This document shows, one piece after another, positions 9,172-19,756 of a stretch of DNA of 64,000 nucleotides. Position 1 is the first letter of the stretch; the number at the start of each line of letters is the position of its first letter. A program made the translations under genes and the position numbers. The stretch is taken from positions 1,860,001 through 1,924,000 of the forward strand of contig NZ_AP025477.1 of assembly GCF_024347415.1 (NCBI RefSeq). The letters run 5' to 3'. The stretch is from Vibrio crassostreae. Lineage in GTDB: Bacteria; Pseudomonadota; Gammaproteobacteria; Enterobacterales; Vibrionaceae. Under the pieces are notes generated by a model, which was not told the origin of the DNA, made no database searches, and saw only the letters and a program-made list of their open reading frames with translations.

Positions 9172-10110
9172 ATGCAAAAAGATATTTCATATCAGTTGAA
9201 TCGAGTCGACTTAAATCTACTGGTGGCCTTTGATACGTTGCTTAAAGAACGTAATGTCACCAATGCTGCTAAGGCGTTGTTTGTTTCGCAATCAGCCATG
9301 AGCCGAAGCTTGAAACGGTTGAGAGAAACGTTCGATGATCCTCTCTTTATTCGAACATCGACAGGCCTGACACCGACAGCAAAATCATTAGAGTTAGGCA
9401 AAGAATTGCAACACATTCTGCCACAGCTAAGTGCGTTGTTTCAGCGTAATCAATTTGATCCGCGAGAATGTAATGATACGTTTTCGATCTCCTTGCCTAC
9501 TTTTCTGGGCAGTACCATTCTTCCTAATTTGGCTTTGGGACTATTTGACGAAGCTCCGGATGTGAACTTGATAGAAATGGCAGCGAAAAGTAACCCTTAT
9601 GATTTACTTGATAAGGGGAAATTAGATTTTGCGATTCATTATTCGAGTTCGCTAGATCAAAAATACCAAGCGACAAAGTTAGGAACCATTTATCCCAAGC
9701 TGTTTGTTCGGAGGGACCATCCTCTAGTGGGGAGAAACGCTACGTTAGATGAAATCATGCGATACCCGGTGCTCGCGATGAATGTGGAAGAAGACCACAA
9801 ACAAGCATTTAACACGCCTCTTCAGCAAATATTGTTAGAGCTTGAAAGCGATAAACGACCAAAACTTAGAAGTACTCAAACTCATGTGTTAATGGAGATT
9901 GCATCACGCTCAGATGCGGTGATTTTTGGTATGAACGCGCTGAGTTCACTACCGGATTTCGATAGTCGGTTTGTGGACATTTACGATTTCGTAGACAGTA
10001 AACAATATCACGTAGATCTCTATTTATTGCAGCATCAACGTACATTTACATCCGCTTCGCATCAGTGGATAGCGTCTAGATTTAGTGAGCTGTTGAACAA
10101 CATACTGTGA
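9172..10110 (+). CDS. LysR-family regulator
   Basis: A 312-residue LysR-type transcription factor. The N-terminal winged helix-turn-helix is clear (DLNLLVAFDTLLKERNVTNA, then AKALFVSQSAMSRSLKRLRE), as is the following PLFIRTSTGLTPTAKS segment typical of the NodD/LeuO-like branch. The effector-binding domain fills the remainder. The start at 9172 follows GAGGG; an upstream ATG at 9142 lacks support. It lies downstream of the two DUF1254 genes on the same strand behind a terminator. It may regulate them, but the target is not shown by the sequence. Confidence 0.85.
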   Translation: MQKDISYQLNRVDLNLLVAFDTLLKERNVTNAAKALFVSQSAMSRSLKRLRETFDDPLFIRTSTGLTPTAKSLELGKELQHILPQLSALFQRNQFDPRECNDTFSISLPTFLGSTILPNLALGLFDEAPDVNLIEMAAKSNPYDLLDKGKLDFAIHYSSSLDQKYQATKLGTIYPKLFVRRDHPLVGRNATLDEIMRYPVLAMNVEEDHKQAFNTPLQQILLELESDKRPKLRSTQTHVLMEIASRSDAVIFGMNALSSLPDFDSRFVDIYDFVDSKQYHVDLYLLQHQRTFTSASHQWIASRFSELLNNIL

Positions 10111-10177
10111 GAAAACGCGCTCTAGTGAACCCCTTCTGGTTAATTAACTAATTCACTAGTTAGCCACTTAACAACGA

Positions 10178-10206
10178 ATGAGTCTCGATGCACTATCGAG
10201 ACTCAT
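10178..10206. terminator. Bidirectional hairpin between lysR and gst
   Basis: ATGAGTCTCGAT and ATCGAGACTCAT form a perfect 12-base stem with a 5-base loop between two convergent genes. T-tracts are poor, but position and stem favour termination. Confidence 0.65.
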
Positions 10207-10216
10207 ATTGATTTAT

Positions 10217-10864
10217 CTAAACAGGCTTGCCCGCCTCATCCTCTTCTACTACATCGGTTTCTAGACTTGCTTCTGCTTGCCATTTTTGTATTGATGCGCT
10301 GTTAAGCACGCGTTGTTGGTACAGTGCTGCTTTTTCAGAAAGCTCAATGCCGTAAGTTTGTACTCGGATGGCGACAGGGGCAAACATCGCATCTGCAATC
10401 GACCATTCACCAAACAACCAACCCTCTGGGTATTTTTCCATTTGCGTGGACCATATTTGGTCGATACGAGCGATATCTTTAAGCGCGCCTTCACTAAGTG
10501 AGAGTGTTCTTCTTGCTCGGCAGTTCATCGGCATTTCATTTCTTACATCAGAAAAACCCGAATGCATTTCTGCAGCAATTGCTCTGGCTAGAGCGCGTTC
10601 TTCGCGTGATTCAGGCCATGCAGCACCGTCTAAATAGGTTTCGTTAATGTATTCGAGAATCGCCAATGAATCCCACACCGCGATATAACCATCGACCAGA
10701 GTTGGAACCTTAGCCGTTGGTGTCACTTTCGCTAACGTGTCGTAGAAATCAGAGGTGAAAAGCTTGAGTTTGATGACTTCGGCATTCAGGTTGTAATTAT
10801 CGAAGATTAGCCAAGCGCGCAGTGACCAAGTAGAGTAGTTTTGGTTTCCAATATAAAGCTGCAT
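10217..10864 (-). CDS. Glutathione S-transferase family protein
   Basis: A 215-residue cytosolic GST-like protein. The thioredoxin-like N-terminal domain begins MQLYIGNQNYSTWSLRAWL, where the Ser/Tyr cluster near residues 9-14 is the expected glutathione-activating region. It contains the cis-Pro segment KVPTLVDG and the Asp/Ser pair in WDSLAILEYINE that binds the gamma-glutamyl group. The C-terminal helical domain contains GEWSIADAMFAPV, the usual N-capping motif. GGGAAG precedes the start. A LysR gene is divergent 116 bases away and may control it. The substrate is unknown. Confidence 0.85.
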   Translation of the reverse strand: MQLYIGNQNYSTWSLRAWLIFDNYNLNAEVIKLKLFTSDFYDTLAKVTPTAKVPTLVDGYIAVWDSLAILEYINETYLDGAAWPESREERALARAIAAEMHSGFSDVRNEMPMNCRARRTLSLSEGALKDIARIDQIWSTQMEKYPEGWLFGEWSIADAMFAPVAIRVQTYGIELSEKAALYQQRVLNSASIQKWQAEASLETDVVEEDEAGKPV

Positions 10865-10980
10865 AGATGCTTCCCTGTGTTGGGTGAATATGCTTTTGAG
10901 CTTAAGGGATTGTATTGCGGCGAACTAACGGATAATTTTGATGTATTACATTAATAAAAACGATGGGTGGTTAATTCAGC

Positions 10981-11814
10981 ATGGATATTGATGCTCTGCG
11001 AGGCTTTCTCGCGTTCGTGGAAACCAGCAGCTTCACGCGTGCTGCGAAACAGATCAATCGCACCCAATCAGCGTTTAGTGCGCAGATGCGTAAACTGGAA
11101 GAGGAACTTAACGTGACTCTTTTCCAGAAAGAAGGGCGTAACTTAATACTCACTGAAGCGGGCTTGGCGCTGCGCTCTCATGCGGAGCAGCTGGTCGCAC
11201 TCCACAATACCGCGCTAAAGCAAGTAAAGCGTTACGAAGACAAACAACCTCTACGACTCGGCTGCCCTGAAGATTACAACGACACCATTCTGCCGAAAGT
11301 GATTCGCCTGTTACAACAAGCAGAACCTACCTGTTCCATTCAAATATTTAGCCTACCGAGCATTACGCTGAGAGAGTGGTTGGATGATGGCAGACTCGAT
11401 GCCGCAATTGTCACCCGAGCGCCCGACAGCGAAGAGGGTTATTGGCTTACACATGATGTGGGTGTTTGGATAAGCAGCCCTGACTATGCGTTTGATAATT
11501 CCAAGCCTGTGCCATTAGCTCTGTTCCAAACGGATTGTAAGTACCACGCAGCCGCGGTAAATGGCTTAGCTAAACAGGGCACGCCTTATCAACTGTTGGC
11601 TTGCAGCAATACCGCTTCGGCGCAGCGCGCGATAGTAAAAGCAGGCCTAGCGATTGGTGCAATGGGTAAGCTCAGCGTGACTCCGGATTTAAAAGTTCTT
11701 CAAGATATGCCGCCGTTACCTTCGGTGGATATTGTGTTGATCTTAGCGAGCAAGCATCATCCCGTGTTAGATAAAGAAGTGCTCAATCAACTTGTCGAGT
11801 TGGACTCTGATTAG
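10981..11814 (+). CDS. LysR-family regulator divergent from gst
   Basis: A 277-residue LysR protein, slightly short for the family. The N-terminal DNA-binding domain is well formed (DALRGFLAFVETSSFTRAAK, QINRTQSAFSAQMRKLEEEL, LFQKEGRNLILTEAG), followed by a compact periplasmic-binding-like effector domain (LRLGCPEDYND, AIVTRAPDSEEGYW). It is divergent from the GST gene, the usual arrangement for a LysR protein and its target. It converges with the sigma-54 activator, with only 18 bases between the stops. Confidence 0.85.
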   Translation: MDIDALRGFLAFVETSSFTRAAKQINRTQSAFSAQMRKLEEELNVTLFQKEGRNLILTEAGLALRSHAEQLVALHNTALKQVKRYEDKQPLRLGCPEDYNDTILPKVIRLLQQAEPTCSIQIFSLPSITLREWLDDGRLDAAIVTRAPDSEEGYWLTHDVGVWISSPDYAFDNSKPVPLALFQTDCKYHAAAVNGLAKQGTPYQLLACSNTASAQRAIVKAGLAIGAMGKLSVTPDLKVLQDMPPLPSVDIVLILASKHHPVLDKEVLNQLVELDSD

Positions 11815-11832
11815 CTTAGGCTCATCTTCCTA

Positions 11833-13620
11833 CTAAAGGATTCCCAAGCTCTTCAGTTTTCGATAAATGGTATTACGGCTGATACCCAGTATTCGCGAAG
11901 TCTTACTGATGTTGCCTTGGTTGGCTTGATAAGTTTGCAACAAGGTTTCTTCAACGGTGCTTCTTAAATCAGCATTTGGCTTACCTTCGAGTATACGAGA
12001 AGCAGTAACCTGATGATGGCTATCTTGAGCTAAAGAGATAAGGTGTTGAGCAAGATGGTTCGGTACGTGCTCGAGTGTAAGTTGTGGTTCATCACTTGCT
12101 AGTAAAGCGGCGACTTTAAGTAGGTTGTCTAACTCGCGGATATTGCCCGGCCAGGAATAGGCGCACAATAAACTCATCAGGTACGGGCAAATTGACTGCT
12201 CAGCTTCGGCGTATTTACGATGAATATACTCGATTAAAGCATGCTTATCTTGTCGTTGTTGCAAGCTTGGCAAGGTAAAGGCCAAGCCATTGAGTCTATA
12301 ATACAGGTCTTGCCTAAACTCACCTGTTGCGACTAACTGCTCGAGGTTTTTGTGAGTGGCAGCGATGATCTGGCAATCGACTTGGTAGCTTTGATTGGAA
12401 CCAACTGGCACCACGGATTTGTCTTGCAGAACATGCAGCAGTCGGCACTGAGCTTCTAAAGGCATGTCGGCGATCTCATCTAGAAATAGAATGCCTTTAT
12501 CCGCTTGACGGATCTTACCTTGGAATCCTTTGTGACTCGCGCCAGTAAAAGCCCCCGGTGCGTAGCCAAACAGTTCTGATTCGATCAGATCTTTCGGTAG
12601 TGCTCCACAATTCACCGCCACTAAGGGCGACGATTTACGTTGGCTTTGCTTGTGTAACGCCTTAACAAACTCACCCTTGCCGACACCTGTTTCTCCTAGG
12701 ATTAATAGGCTAATGCCTTTGTCGATAACCTTATTGGCCTGCTGCCAAGCGTGTTCTATCTGTTGTTCACCATGGTGTAAATCACACGATGCGGAAATAG
12801 AGCGTATGCGCTTGGCTGTTGGGCGCTTTAGATGCTGTTTTTCAAACACAAAGGGTGCATCTATTGAAGTTCGGTTGAAGAGAGTATCGATACGCTCACC
12901 GACGATCGAGGTTTGATCCAACAGTTGAGAGGCGACCTGATTGTGCGCGACCACCTCTCCAGCTTCGTTGGCTATCACAATCCCTTGCCAACCGCTGTGC
13001 AGTAGCGATTTATCGCACGCGAGATCAATACGAGTCGTGCCTTGTGGGATATGGCTCAATAGCTGGTTCTCAATAAGCTGAACCATATTTTGAACGAGCA
13101 GCTGTACCGAACTGTCGTGTTGTTGCTGCTCACTGGTAATGTCCAAGACGCCAACCATGTTTCCTTGGTGATCAAATACTGGGCTCGCTGAACAGCTGAT
13201 AAATCGATGCTGGTGGATGAAGTGCTGTTCACCAATGATAGTCACGGGTTTAGCTTCTACAATCGCCGTGCCGATGGCGTTGGTGCCTTTGAGTTGTTCC
13301 TGCCAACACGCACCAGAGCTGAGTGCAATCGAAGTCAGTTTTTCCCTAAACCGCTCTTGTCCCCAACTAGCCAGAATCACCCCTTCAATATCAGTCAAGA
13401 TCAAACGACTGTCGGTACGTGCAAACATCTGGTTGAACAGAGGTAGAGCATTACGTTTGACTATTTGAATTAAGCTCGAAGATTGATGACGTCGCTGTTT
13501 AAGAATCGATTGTGGCAGGCGAATGTCTTCGGGAAGTCGTCTCTGTTTTAGACCCGCTTCTGTGCTGCGGTGCCAAGAAGACGAAAGCCAATCTGAGGTG
13601 TTTGCTTGTTGAAGGTGCAT
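11833..13620 (-). CDS. Sigma-54-dependent activator, AcoR-like
   Basis: A 595-residue enhancer-binding protein. The N-terminal third (about 60-190) looks like a GAF sensory domain. The central AAA+ domain has Walker A GETGVGKG, the sigma-54 contact loop GAFTGA, Walker B GILFLDEIADMP and the arginine-finger region. The C-terminus is a Fis-type helix-turn-helix (QGNISKTSRILGISRNTIYR). Architecture matches AcoR-type activators of acetoin and alcohol/aldehyde catabolism. It diverges from an aldehyde dehydrogenase preceded by a sigma-54 promoter and two palindromes, so it most likely activates that gene in response to an aldehyde, alcohol or related compound. Confidence 0.9.
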   Translation of the reverse strand: MHLQQANTSDWLSSSWHRSTEAGLKQRRLPEDIRLPQSILKQRRHQSSSLIQIVKRNALPLFNQMFARTDSRLILTDIEGVILASWGQERFREKLTSIALSSGACWQEQLKGTNAIGTAIVEAKPVTIIGEQHFIHQHRFISCSASPVFDHQGNMVGVLDITSEQQQHDSSVQLLVQNMVQLIENQLLSHIPQGTTRIDLACDKSLLHSGWQGIVIANEAGEVVAHNQVASQLLDQTSIVGERIDTLFNRTSIDAPFVFEKQHLKRPTAKRIRSISASCDLHHGEQQIEHAWQQANKVIDKGISLLILGETGVGKGEFVKALHKQSQRKSSPLVAVNCGALPKDLIESELFGYAPGAFTGASHKGFQGKIRQADKGILFLDEIADMPLEAQCRLLHVLQDKSVVPVGSNQSYQVDCQIIAATHKNLEQLVATGEFRQDLYYRLNGLAFTLPSLQQRQDKHALIEYIHRKYAEAEQSICPYLMSLLCAYSWPGNIRELDNLLKVAALLASDEPQLTLEHVPNHLAQHLISLAQDSHHQVTASRILEGKPNADLRSTVEETLLQTYQANQGNISKTSRILGISRNTIYRKLKSLGIL

Positions 13621-13623
13621 GAC

Positions 13624-13664
13624 TGTTCCATGTCGTAACAGTGAGGGTGTACCAATTTGGAACA
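13624..13664 (+). promoter_or_regulatory. Paired TGT-N11-ACA palindromes, likely activator sites
   Basis: Two 17-base sites (13624-13640 and 13648-13664) share TGT-N11-ACA with centres 24 bases apart. The outer arms ACTGTTCCA (13622) and TGGAACAGT (13658) are exact reverse complements. They lie immediately upstream of the activator start and 110-150 bases before the sigma-54 promoter, the usual enhancer distance. Confidence 0.6.
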
Positions 13665-13774
13665 GTTGAACACTGGAGTGCTTTCCAGACGTCCGTTCAA
13701 TGCCAACTCACTTTGGGTTGTAAACGTTTGGTAATCATAGTTTTACAATTTATTAACAACAAGTTTTGAAGTTC

Positions 13775-13790
13775 TGGCGTGTGATTTGCG
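13775..13790 (+). promoter_or_regulatory. Sigma-54 (-24/-12) promoter of the aldehyde dehydrogenase
   Basis: TGGCGTGTGATTTGCG matches the TGGCACGN4TTGCW consensus, with GG and GC elements correctly spaced. The leader to the gene start at 13974 is roughly 170 bases and holds a possible 11-codon leader ORF (13906-13941) preceded by AAGGGAAG. Confidence 0.8.
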
Positions 13791-13973
13791 TTGTTACTGT
13801 TGTGAAGAAAGCACGAAGTATCAGTGTTTTAAACAGAAAGCATAAACATGGTGGCACTCTTTTTTAGAGCTCTTTTCATGAGATCTGTTCTCAAGGGAAG
13901 CCGCCATGCTAGCTCGACAACATAAGCTCAATAACGAATGAACAACGACTAAAAATCTAAGAAGGATCTAACT

Positions 13974-15494
13974 ATGATTTACGCACAGCCGGGTAGTGAT
14001 AACGCAGTGGTGAACTTTAAAGCGCAATACGATAACTTTATCGGTGGCGAGTGGGTGAAGCCTGTCAGCGGCGAGTATTTTGATAACACTTCCCCAGTGA
14101 ATGGTCAGGTGTATTGCCAAGTGGCACGTTCAACCGAGGCGGATATTAGCTTGGCACTTGATGCGGCGCATGCTGCTCGTGCTAGCTGGGCTTCGACCAG
14201 TGTGACTGAGCGCTCCAACATCCTACTTAAAATTGCTGACCGTATTGAAGCGAACCTAGAAGAAATCGCGGTCGCTGAAGCGTGGGAAAACGGCAAGCCT
14301 GTGCGTGAAACGTTAGCGGCGGACATTCCGTTGGTTGTCGATCACTTCCGTTACTTTGCTGGCTGTATTCGAGCGCAAGAAGGCAGCGCAGCAGAGCTAG
14401 ATTCAAACACCGCAAGTTATCACTTCCCAGAACCTATTGGTGTGGTGGGGCAGATCATTCCTTGGAACTTCCCGATTTTAATGGCGGCTTGGAAATTGGC
14501 TCCCGCACTGGCTGCGGGCTGTTGTGTGGTGATGAAACCCGCCGAGCAAACACCGACATCGATTTTGGTGATGATGGAGAAGATCGCTGATCTTCTACCA
14601 GCAGGCGTAGTCAATATTGTGAATGGTTTTGGTAGCGAAGCAGGTCAAGCATTAGCAACCAGTGATCGTTTGGCGAAGTTGGCGTTTACTGGCTCAACAG
14701 AAGTCGGCCACCACATCTTGAAATGTGCCGCAGAAAGCCTAATTCCATCAACGGTTGAGCTTGGCGGTAAGTCTCCAAATATCTACTTCCCAGACATCTT
14801 TAACCATGAAGACGAATACCTTGATAAGTGTGTCGAAGGCATGCTGCTTGCGTTCTTCAACCAAGGTGAAGTGTGTACTTGTCCATCACGTGTGTTGATC
14901 CATGAATCGGTATACGACAAGTTCATCGCCAAGGTGGTCGAGCGTGCTCAAACGATTAAACAAGGTAACCCGCTAGATACCGATACTCAAGTTGGCGCAC
15001 AAGCTTCTAAAGAGCAGTTTGATAAGATCTTGAGCTACCTAGAAATCGGTCGTCAAGAGGGTGCGAAAGTGCTCACTGGTGGTGAGATTGCGCAGCAACC
15101 AGATGACCTGGGTAATGGTTACTACATTCAGCCAACTATGCTCGAAGGCAACAATAAGATGCGCGTCTTCCAAGAAGAGATCTTTGGCCCAGTTATCGCG
15201 GTCACTACCTTTAAAGATGAAGCAGAAGCGCTAGAGATTGCTAACGATACAGAATATGGCTTGGGTGCAGGTGTATGGACGCGTGATGCAAACCTTGCTT
15301 ACCGAATGGGCCGTAATATCGAAGCGGGCCGTATTTGGGTTAACTGTTACCATGCTTATCCAGCACACGCGGCGTTTGGTGGTTACAAGAAGTCTGGCAT
15401 TGGGCGTGAGACACATAAGATGATGCTCGACCATTATCAAAACACCAAGAACCTGCTGATCAGCTACGATACTAATCCGTTAGGCTTTTTCTAA
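13974..15494 (+). CDS. NAD-dependent aldehyde dehydrogenase, AldB/ExaC-like
   Basis: A 506-residue cytosolic aldehyde dehydrogenase that oxidises short aldehydes such as acetaldehyde to acids. Family motifs are present: the coenzyme segment [12 protein letters not shown], the FTGSTEVG loop, the base-bearing [12 protein letters not shown], and the nucleophile segment [13 protein letters not shown] with Cys301 catalytic (a second Cys at 303). The C-terminus has the [10 protein letters not shown] motif. Length is normal for the AldB/ExaC group. A GAAGGATCT Shine-Dalgarno supports the start. Control by the divergent sigma-54 activator is strongly suggested by the -24/-12 promoter. The exact substrate is inferred. 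Confidence 0.9.
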   Translation: MIYAQPGSDNAVVNFKAQYDNFIGGEWVKPVSGEYFDNTSPVNGQVYCQVARSTEADISLALDAAHAARASWASTSVTERSNILLKIADRIEANLEEIAVAEAWENGKPVRETLAADIPLVVDHFRYFAGCIRAQEGSAAELDSNTASYHFPEPIGVVGQIIPWNFPILMAAWKLAPALAAGCCVVMKPAEQTPTSILVMMEKIADLLPAGVVNIVNGFGSEAGQALATSDRLAKLAFTGSTEVGHHILKCAAESLIPSTVELGGKSPNIYFPDIFNHEDEYLDKCVEGMLLAFFNQGEVCTCPSRVLIHESVYDKFIAKVVERAQTIKQGNPLDTDTQVGAQASKEQFDKILSYLEIGRQEGAKVLTGGEIAQQPDDLGNGYYIQPTMLEGNNKMRVFQEEIFGPVIAVTTFKDEAEALEIANDTEYGLGAGVWTRDANLAYRMGRNIEAGRIWVNCYHAYPAHAAFGGYKKSGIGRETHKMMLDHYQNTKNLLISYDTNPLGFF

Positions 15495-15592
15495 ACTAGG
15501 CTTTTCTAAAATAGACATGTTCTAAAGATAGCGTTCTGAATTAGATAAAATTAACAACGCAGTCGGCTTGAATAAAAACAGAAACTAAAAGC

Positions 15593-15625
15593 AAAACGCC
15601 CAATTCATGTGAGTTGGGCGTTTTT
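15593..15625. terminator. Bidirectional terminator between the aldehyde dehydrogenase and nudix genes
   Basis: AAAACGCCCAA pairs perfectly with TTGGGCGTTTT over a 10-base loop, with T-runs on both strands. Confidence 0.9.
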
Positions 15626-15639
15626 ATGTTTGAAGTATT

Positions 15640-16377
15640 CTAGCTTTTCGAAAAGAAGATCTCGGGCTTGTGGGTTGGGCCGTAGTTGCCTTCTAACTGG
15701 GTAAGCTCTAATCCTTGTTTGCCAATCAAAGAACCAACCATTTGGCGGTTGAACGGGTAGTTTTCAGCGTTGTTGATGAACTCTTCCACATCGACCCATT
15801 TAGCTTCTGCAATTTCATCAGTGTCTTGAATCGCGATATCTTGAGTTTGAGCGATAAGGTGACAAACAAAGTAGAGGTTCGATTTGCCAAACTGGTATGG
15901 GTGGCGCGTTGCCATGCCAACCACCGATACAAACTCCGCTTTGATACCCGTCTCTTCCAAGGTTTCTCGAACCACAGACTCTTCAATACCCTCGCCAAGT
16001 TCAATGTGGCCGCCAGGTAGTTTATAGCCTGTCATGCCATGCTCTTTTATCATCAGCACTTGATTGTGTCCGTTGGTGATCAGAGCTCCAGCTCCCAAAG
16101 TATGGGTCGGGATGAAAGGCACAAACTCGACGATTTGGGATTTGTGGATCAGCGTAATCTCGTCTTCTAGACAGTTGTGGAACACAAAGCCAAGTTCGGT
16201 CGCTACCGGAATGAGGTGCGAGAGCGAAATAGGTAAGCTAATCCAAATAATGCTTTTGTTATTTTGTTTTGAAAATTCGGTGATTTCACTAAGTTCGGCA
16301 TGAAATGTATCAGCATCTTGAGGGGCGGTTGCCGGGGCAATGATGATGCCGTTAAATTTGTCGAGCGTAAATTCCAC
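15640..16377 (-). CDS. Nudix hydrolase with N-terminal extension
   Basis: A 245-residue protein. The Nudix box is complete, GHIELGEGIEESVVRETLEE followed by TGI (about residues 123-145), so it should hydrolyse a nucleoside diphosphate derivative with Mg2+. The first 90 or so residues form a separate domain (ISLPISLSHLIPVATELGFV) resembling the N-terminal domain of NUDT6-like proteins. The start is a GTG at 16377 after an AAGGAT Shine-Dalgarno. It is convergent with the aldehyde dehydrogenase. The substrate cannot be deduced. Confidence 0.85.
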   Translation of the reverse strand: MEFTLDKFNGIIIAPATAPQDADTFHAELSEITEFSKQNNKSIIWISLPISLSHLIPVATELGFVFHNCLEDEITLIHKSQIVEFVPFIPTHTLGAGALITNGHNQVLMIKEHGMTGYKLPGGHIELGEGIEESVVRETLEETGIKAEFVSVVGMATRHPYQFGKSNLYFVCHLIAQTQDIAIQDTDEIAEAKWVDVEEFINNAENYPFNRQMVGSLIGKQGLELTQLEGNYGPTHKPEIFFSKS

Positions 16378-16505
16378 GGGTGATCCTTTATTATTTTTGA
16401 TTTATTGGGCGTTGAGCATTGGCTGAGCTTATCGTATCTCCAGCGGAAAGGGCAGTAGTCGGTGGAAAGTGAGAGAAGGTTTTAAGCTAGAGGCGAGAAA
16501 CAAAA

Positions 16506-16530
16506 ACAGCGCTTGGAAGTCAAGCGCTGT
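16506..16530 (-). terminator. Terminator after the small exported protein gene
   Basis: ACAGCGCTTG pairs with CAAGCGCTGT over a 5-base loop; on the minus strand it is followed by TTTTTG. Confidence 0.88.
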
Positions 16531-16559
16531 CTAATAATAGATTCTATTGTATACCGACT

Positions 16560-16961
16560 TTAACGAATGTAGTTGGCATTAATACTTACGTACCAGTGCT
16601 GCAGTTTGCCATCGGCTTTCTTGATCCACAAATCGTTGGTGTAGCTCTCAATCTTGCCGTTAACTGTAAGGTTGAATGTGTTCTCGTCGAATTCGCCAAG
16701 CTTCACAAACTGGTCTGTCGTAATTAGAAACGGGTCCATGTCGTCCACACCAACCACATCTGAAATCACATAGTAGTGGTAGGTTAGCGGCTTGCTCGCA
16801 TCATTCGGGTTGCTGCGATACGCCACAAGCTTGAATGGTTCCGTCAATGGAACGTCGAGCGTTTGCTTGTCCATTGTTGCTGGAATCGGGATAAACAGCC
16901 AAGCGGTAAACAGACCGCTCAATAAAACCATCAGGAAGAAAAGAGTCTTAATTGCTTTCAT
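16560..16961 (-). CDS. Small membrane-anchored or exported protein of unknown function
   Basis: A 133-residue protein I do not recognise. A hydrophobic N-terminus (residues 4-24) could be a signal peptide or a single anchor. The remainder is a polar, beta-rich domain (PFKLVAYRSNPNDASKPLTY; FDENTFNLTVNGKIESYTND) that would sit in the periplasm. The start at 16961 was preferred to a TTG 12 bases earlier because AAGG lies at the right distance. It is a single gene with its own terminator; the neighbours give no functional clue. Confidence 0.65.
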   Translation of the reverse strand: MKAIKTLFFLMVLLSGLFTAWLFIPIPATMDKQTLDVPLTEPFKLVAYRSNPNDASKPLTYHYYVISDVVGVDDMDPFLITTDQFVKLGEFDENTFNLTVNGKIESYTNDLWIKKADGKLQHWYVSINANYIR

Positions 16962-17106
16962 AGCAACCTTCAAAATAGGTGATGTTGAAGACGCTATGGT
17001 AACAGGTTTGATTTGCTGATTGTAAGAGTATGAATAAGTGAAGGCATCACCTGTCTGTTAGGAAGTTTGAACGAATTGACACACTGTTAATAACTCACTA
17101 TCTACA

Positions 17107-17439
17107 CTAGTGTGAGTGACCTTGCGACAGGTTGATCATCACAACACCGGCTGCCACTAGTAACATGCCAATCCAAACCATGGTATCGAGGTGCTGGCGG
17201 TAAACGAATGTAGAAATCAGACTCACGGTCACGATAGCTAAACCTGCCCATAAAGAGTGCACCACACCAACTGGCATTCCCTTCATCGCTTGGCTCAAAA
17301 ATAGAAACGCTGCCAAGTGCCCTGAGATAACCAGTAAAGCTGGTACTGGTTTAGACAAACTAAACCCGTCAGTGGCTTTAAGTGCAACGTGAGAAAGTGC
17401 TTCAGCCATTACGCCCATCATCAAGAAAAACCAGCTCAT
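17107..17439 (-). CDS. Small multidrug resistance (SMR/DMT) family transporter
   Basis: A 110-residue protein with four predicted membrane helices. It has the SMR-type conserved membrane Glu at residue 13 (MMGVMAEALSHVALK) and the VHSLWAGLAIVTVSLIS segment that matches the YAIWxG region of EmrE-like proteins. It probably works as a dimer exporting cationic compounds by proton exchange, although some SMR relatives export guanidinium or polyamines. The start at 17439 (MSWFFLMMG) was chosen because the earlier candidate has no support. A second SMR gene lies 5 kb away on the other strand; the two do not form a classical heterodimer pair. Confidence 0.82.
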   Translation of the reverse strand: MSWFFLMMGVMAEALSHVALKATDGFSLSKPVPALLVISGHLAAFLFLSQAMKGMPVGVVHSLWAGLAIVTVSLISTFVYRQHLDTMVWIGMLLVAAGVVMINLSQGHSH

Positions 17440-17543
17440 ATTCGTACCTTTGTCGTTGTATTGTTTGTGTTGGTATAGCAAGAGTGTTTGAAAGTGTTAA
17501 TCGATGCCAATCGCGGATTAACTCATATTGCAGGCACAAAAAA

Positions 17544-17575
17544 GCCCACACCTCACGCTTTTGCAAGGTGTGGGC
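17544..17575 (-). terminator. Terminator after fghA
   Basis: GCCCACACCT pairs with AGGTGTGGGC over a 12-base loop; on the minus strand the stem is followed by TTTTTTG. Confidence 0.88.
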
Positions 17576-17588
17576 CAAATAGGTGTCG

Positions 17589-18428
17589 CTACTTGTTTAG
17601 GTAAGCCGCGTGGAACTCAATGTGCTCATCAATAAAGCTAGAGATGAAGAAGTAGCTGTGGTCGTAACCTGGCTGCATACGTAGCTCTAAATCGGCATTG
17701 GTTACCTTAGCCGCTTCGACTAGTTGCTCAGGTTTAAGCTGCTCAATCAGGAAGTTATCCGCTTCGCCTTGGTCTACCAACATTGGCAGCTTAGTGCCTT
17801 TGGTTTTTAGAAGCTCAGAGGCATCGTAGTGCTTCCACTCTTCAATATCTAAGCCCAAGTATTGGTTGAATGCTTTCTGTCCCCAAGGGCATTGCATTGG
17901 GTTCGTGATTGGGCTGAATGCCGAGATAGAGCGGTAGCTATCTTCGTTTTTAATGCCAATCGTTAGTGCACCATGTCCGCCCATGCTGTGACCAGAAATT
18001 GATTTCACTGATGTCACTGGGAAGAAAGACTCAATCAGCGCTGGTAGCTCTGTTACCACGTAATCGTACATGTGGTAATGGCTGTCCCATGGCGCTTGAG
18101 TAGCATTCACGTAGAAGCCTGCGCCTTGGCCTAAGTCGTAGTTTTCATCGTCGGCAACACCTTCGCCACGCGGGCTTGTGTCTGGGGCAACAATGGCAAT
18201 GCCTTGCTCAGCCGCGGCTTTGAATGCGCCGGCTTTTTGCATGAAGTTTTCATCGGTACAGGTTAGGCCTGATAACCAATATAAAACAGGTACTGGGTTT
18301 TCTTTGCTTGCATTCGGTGGCAAGAAAATCGCGAAACGCATGTTGCAGTCAAGCGTTGCAGAAAAGTGGGTGTATTGTTTGTGCCAACCACCAGCAACCT
18401 TTGCTTGGCTAATGTTTTCGATTGTCAT
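17589..18428 (-). CDS. fghA: S-formylglutathione hydrolase
   Basis: A 279-residue cytosolic serine esterase that hydrolyses S-formylglutathione to formate and glutathione, the second step of formaldehyde detoxification. The nucleophile elbow GHSMGGHGALTIG (near residue 147), the LSGLTCTDENFMQKAG segment and the terminal GYDHSYFFI with the catalytic His are diagnostic. It lies directly downstream of the class III alcohol dehydrogenase that makes its substrate, on the same strand with a 167-base spacer. GGAGC precedes the start. Confidence 0.95.
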   Translation of the reverse strand: MTIENISQAKVAGGWHKQYTHFSATLDCNMRFAIFLPPNASKENPVPVLYWLSGLTCTDENFMQKAGAFKAAAEQGIAIVAPDTSPRGEGVADDENYDLGQGAGFYVNATQAPWDSHYHMYDYVVTELPALIESFFPVTSVKSISGHSMGGHGALTIGIKNEDSYRSISAFSPITNPMQCPWGQKAFNQYLGLDIEEWKHYDASELLKTKGTKLPMLVDQGEADNFLIEQLKPEQLVEAAKVTNADLELRMQPGYDHSYFFISSFIDEHIEFHAAYLNK

Positions 18429-18560
18429 TTATTGTGCTCCGTTAGGTTGATGGTTTCGGAAATTATGTATTTGTTTTCTATAGCTTAAGCTAGAGGTTTT
18501 ACCACCCACCGGGCAGGAGGTGGTGAAGACAGTTTCGCTCTGATGTTTAAGCCAGAACTG

Positions 18561-18588
18561 TGGTCTTGACACCTAGGTGCCGAGACCA
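18561..18588. repeat. Long palindrome between adhC and fghA
   Basis: TGGTCT at 18561 and AGACCA at 18583 flank a perfect CACCTAGGTG core, giving a 14-base stem with one mismatch and one wobble. There is no T-tract on the minus strand. It may be a transcript-processing hairpin or partial terminator within the operon. Confidence 0.5.
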
Positions 18589-18595
18589 AGGAGAA

Positions 18596-19756
<1,161 letters not shown>

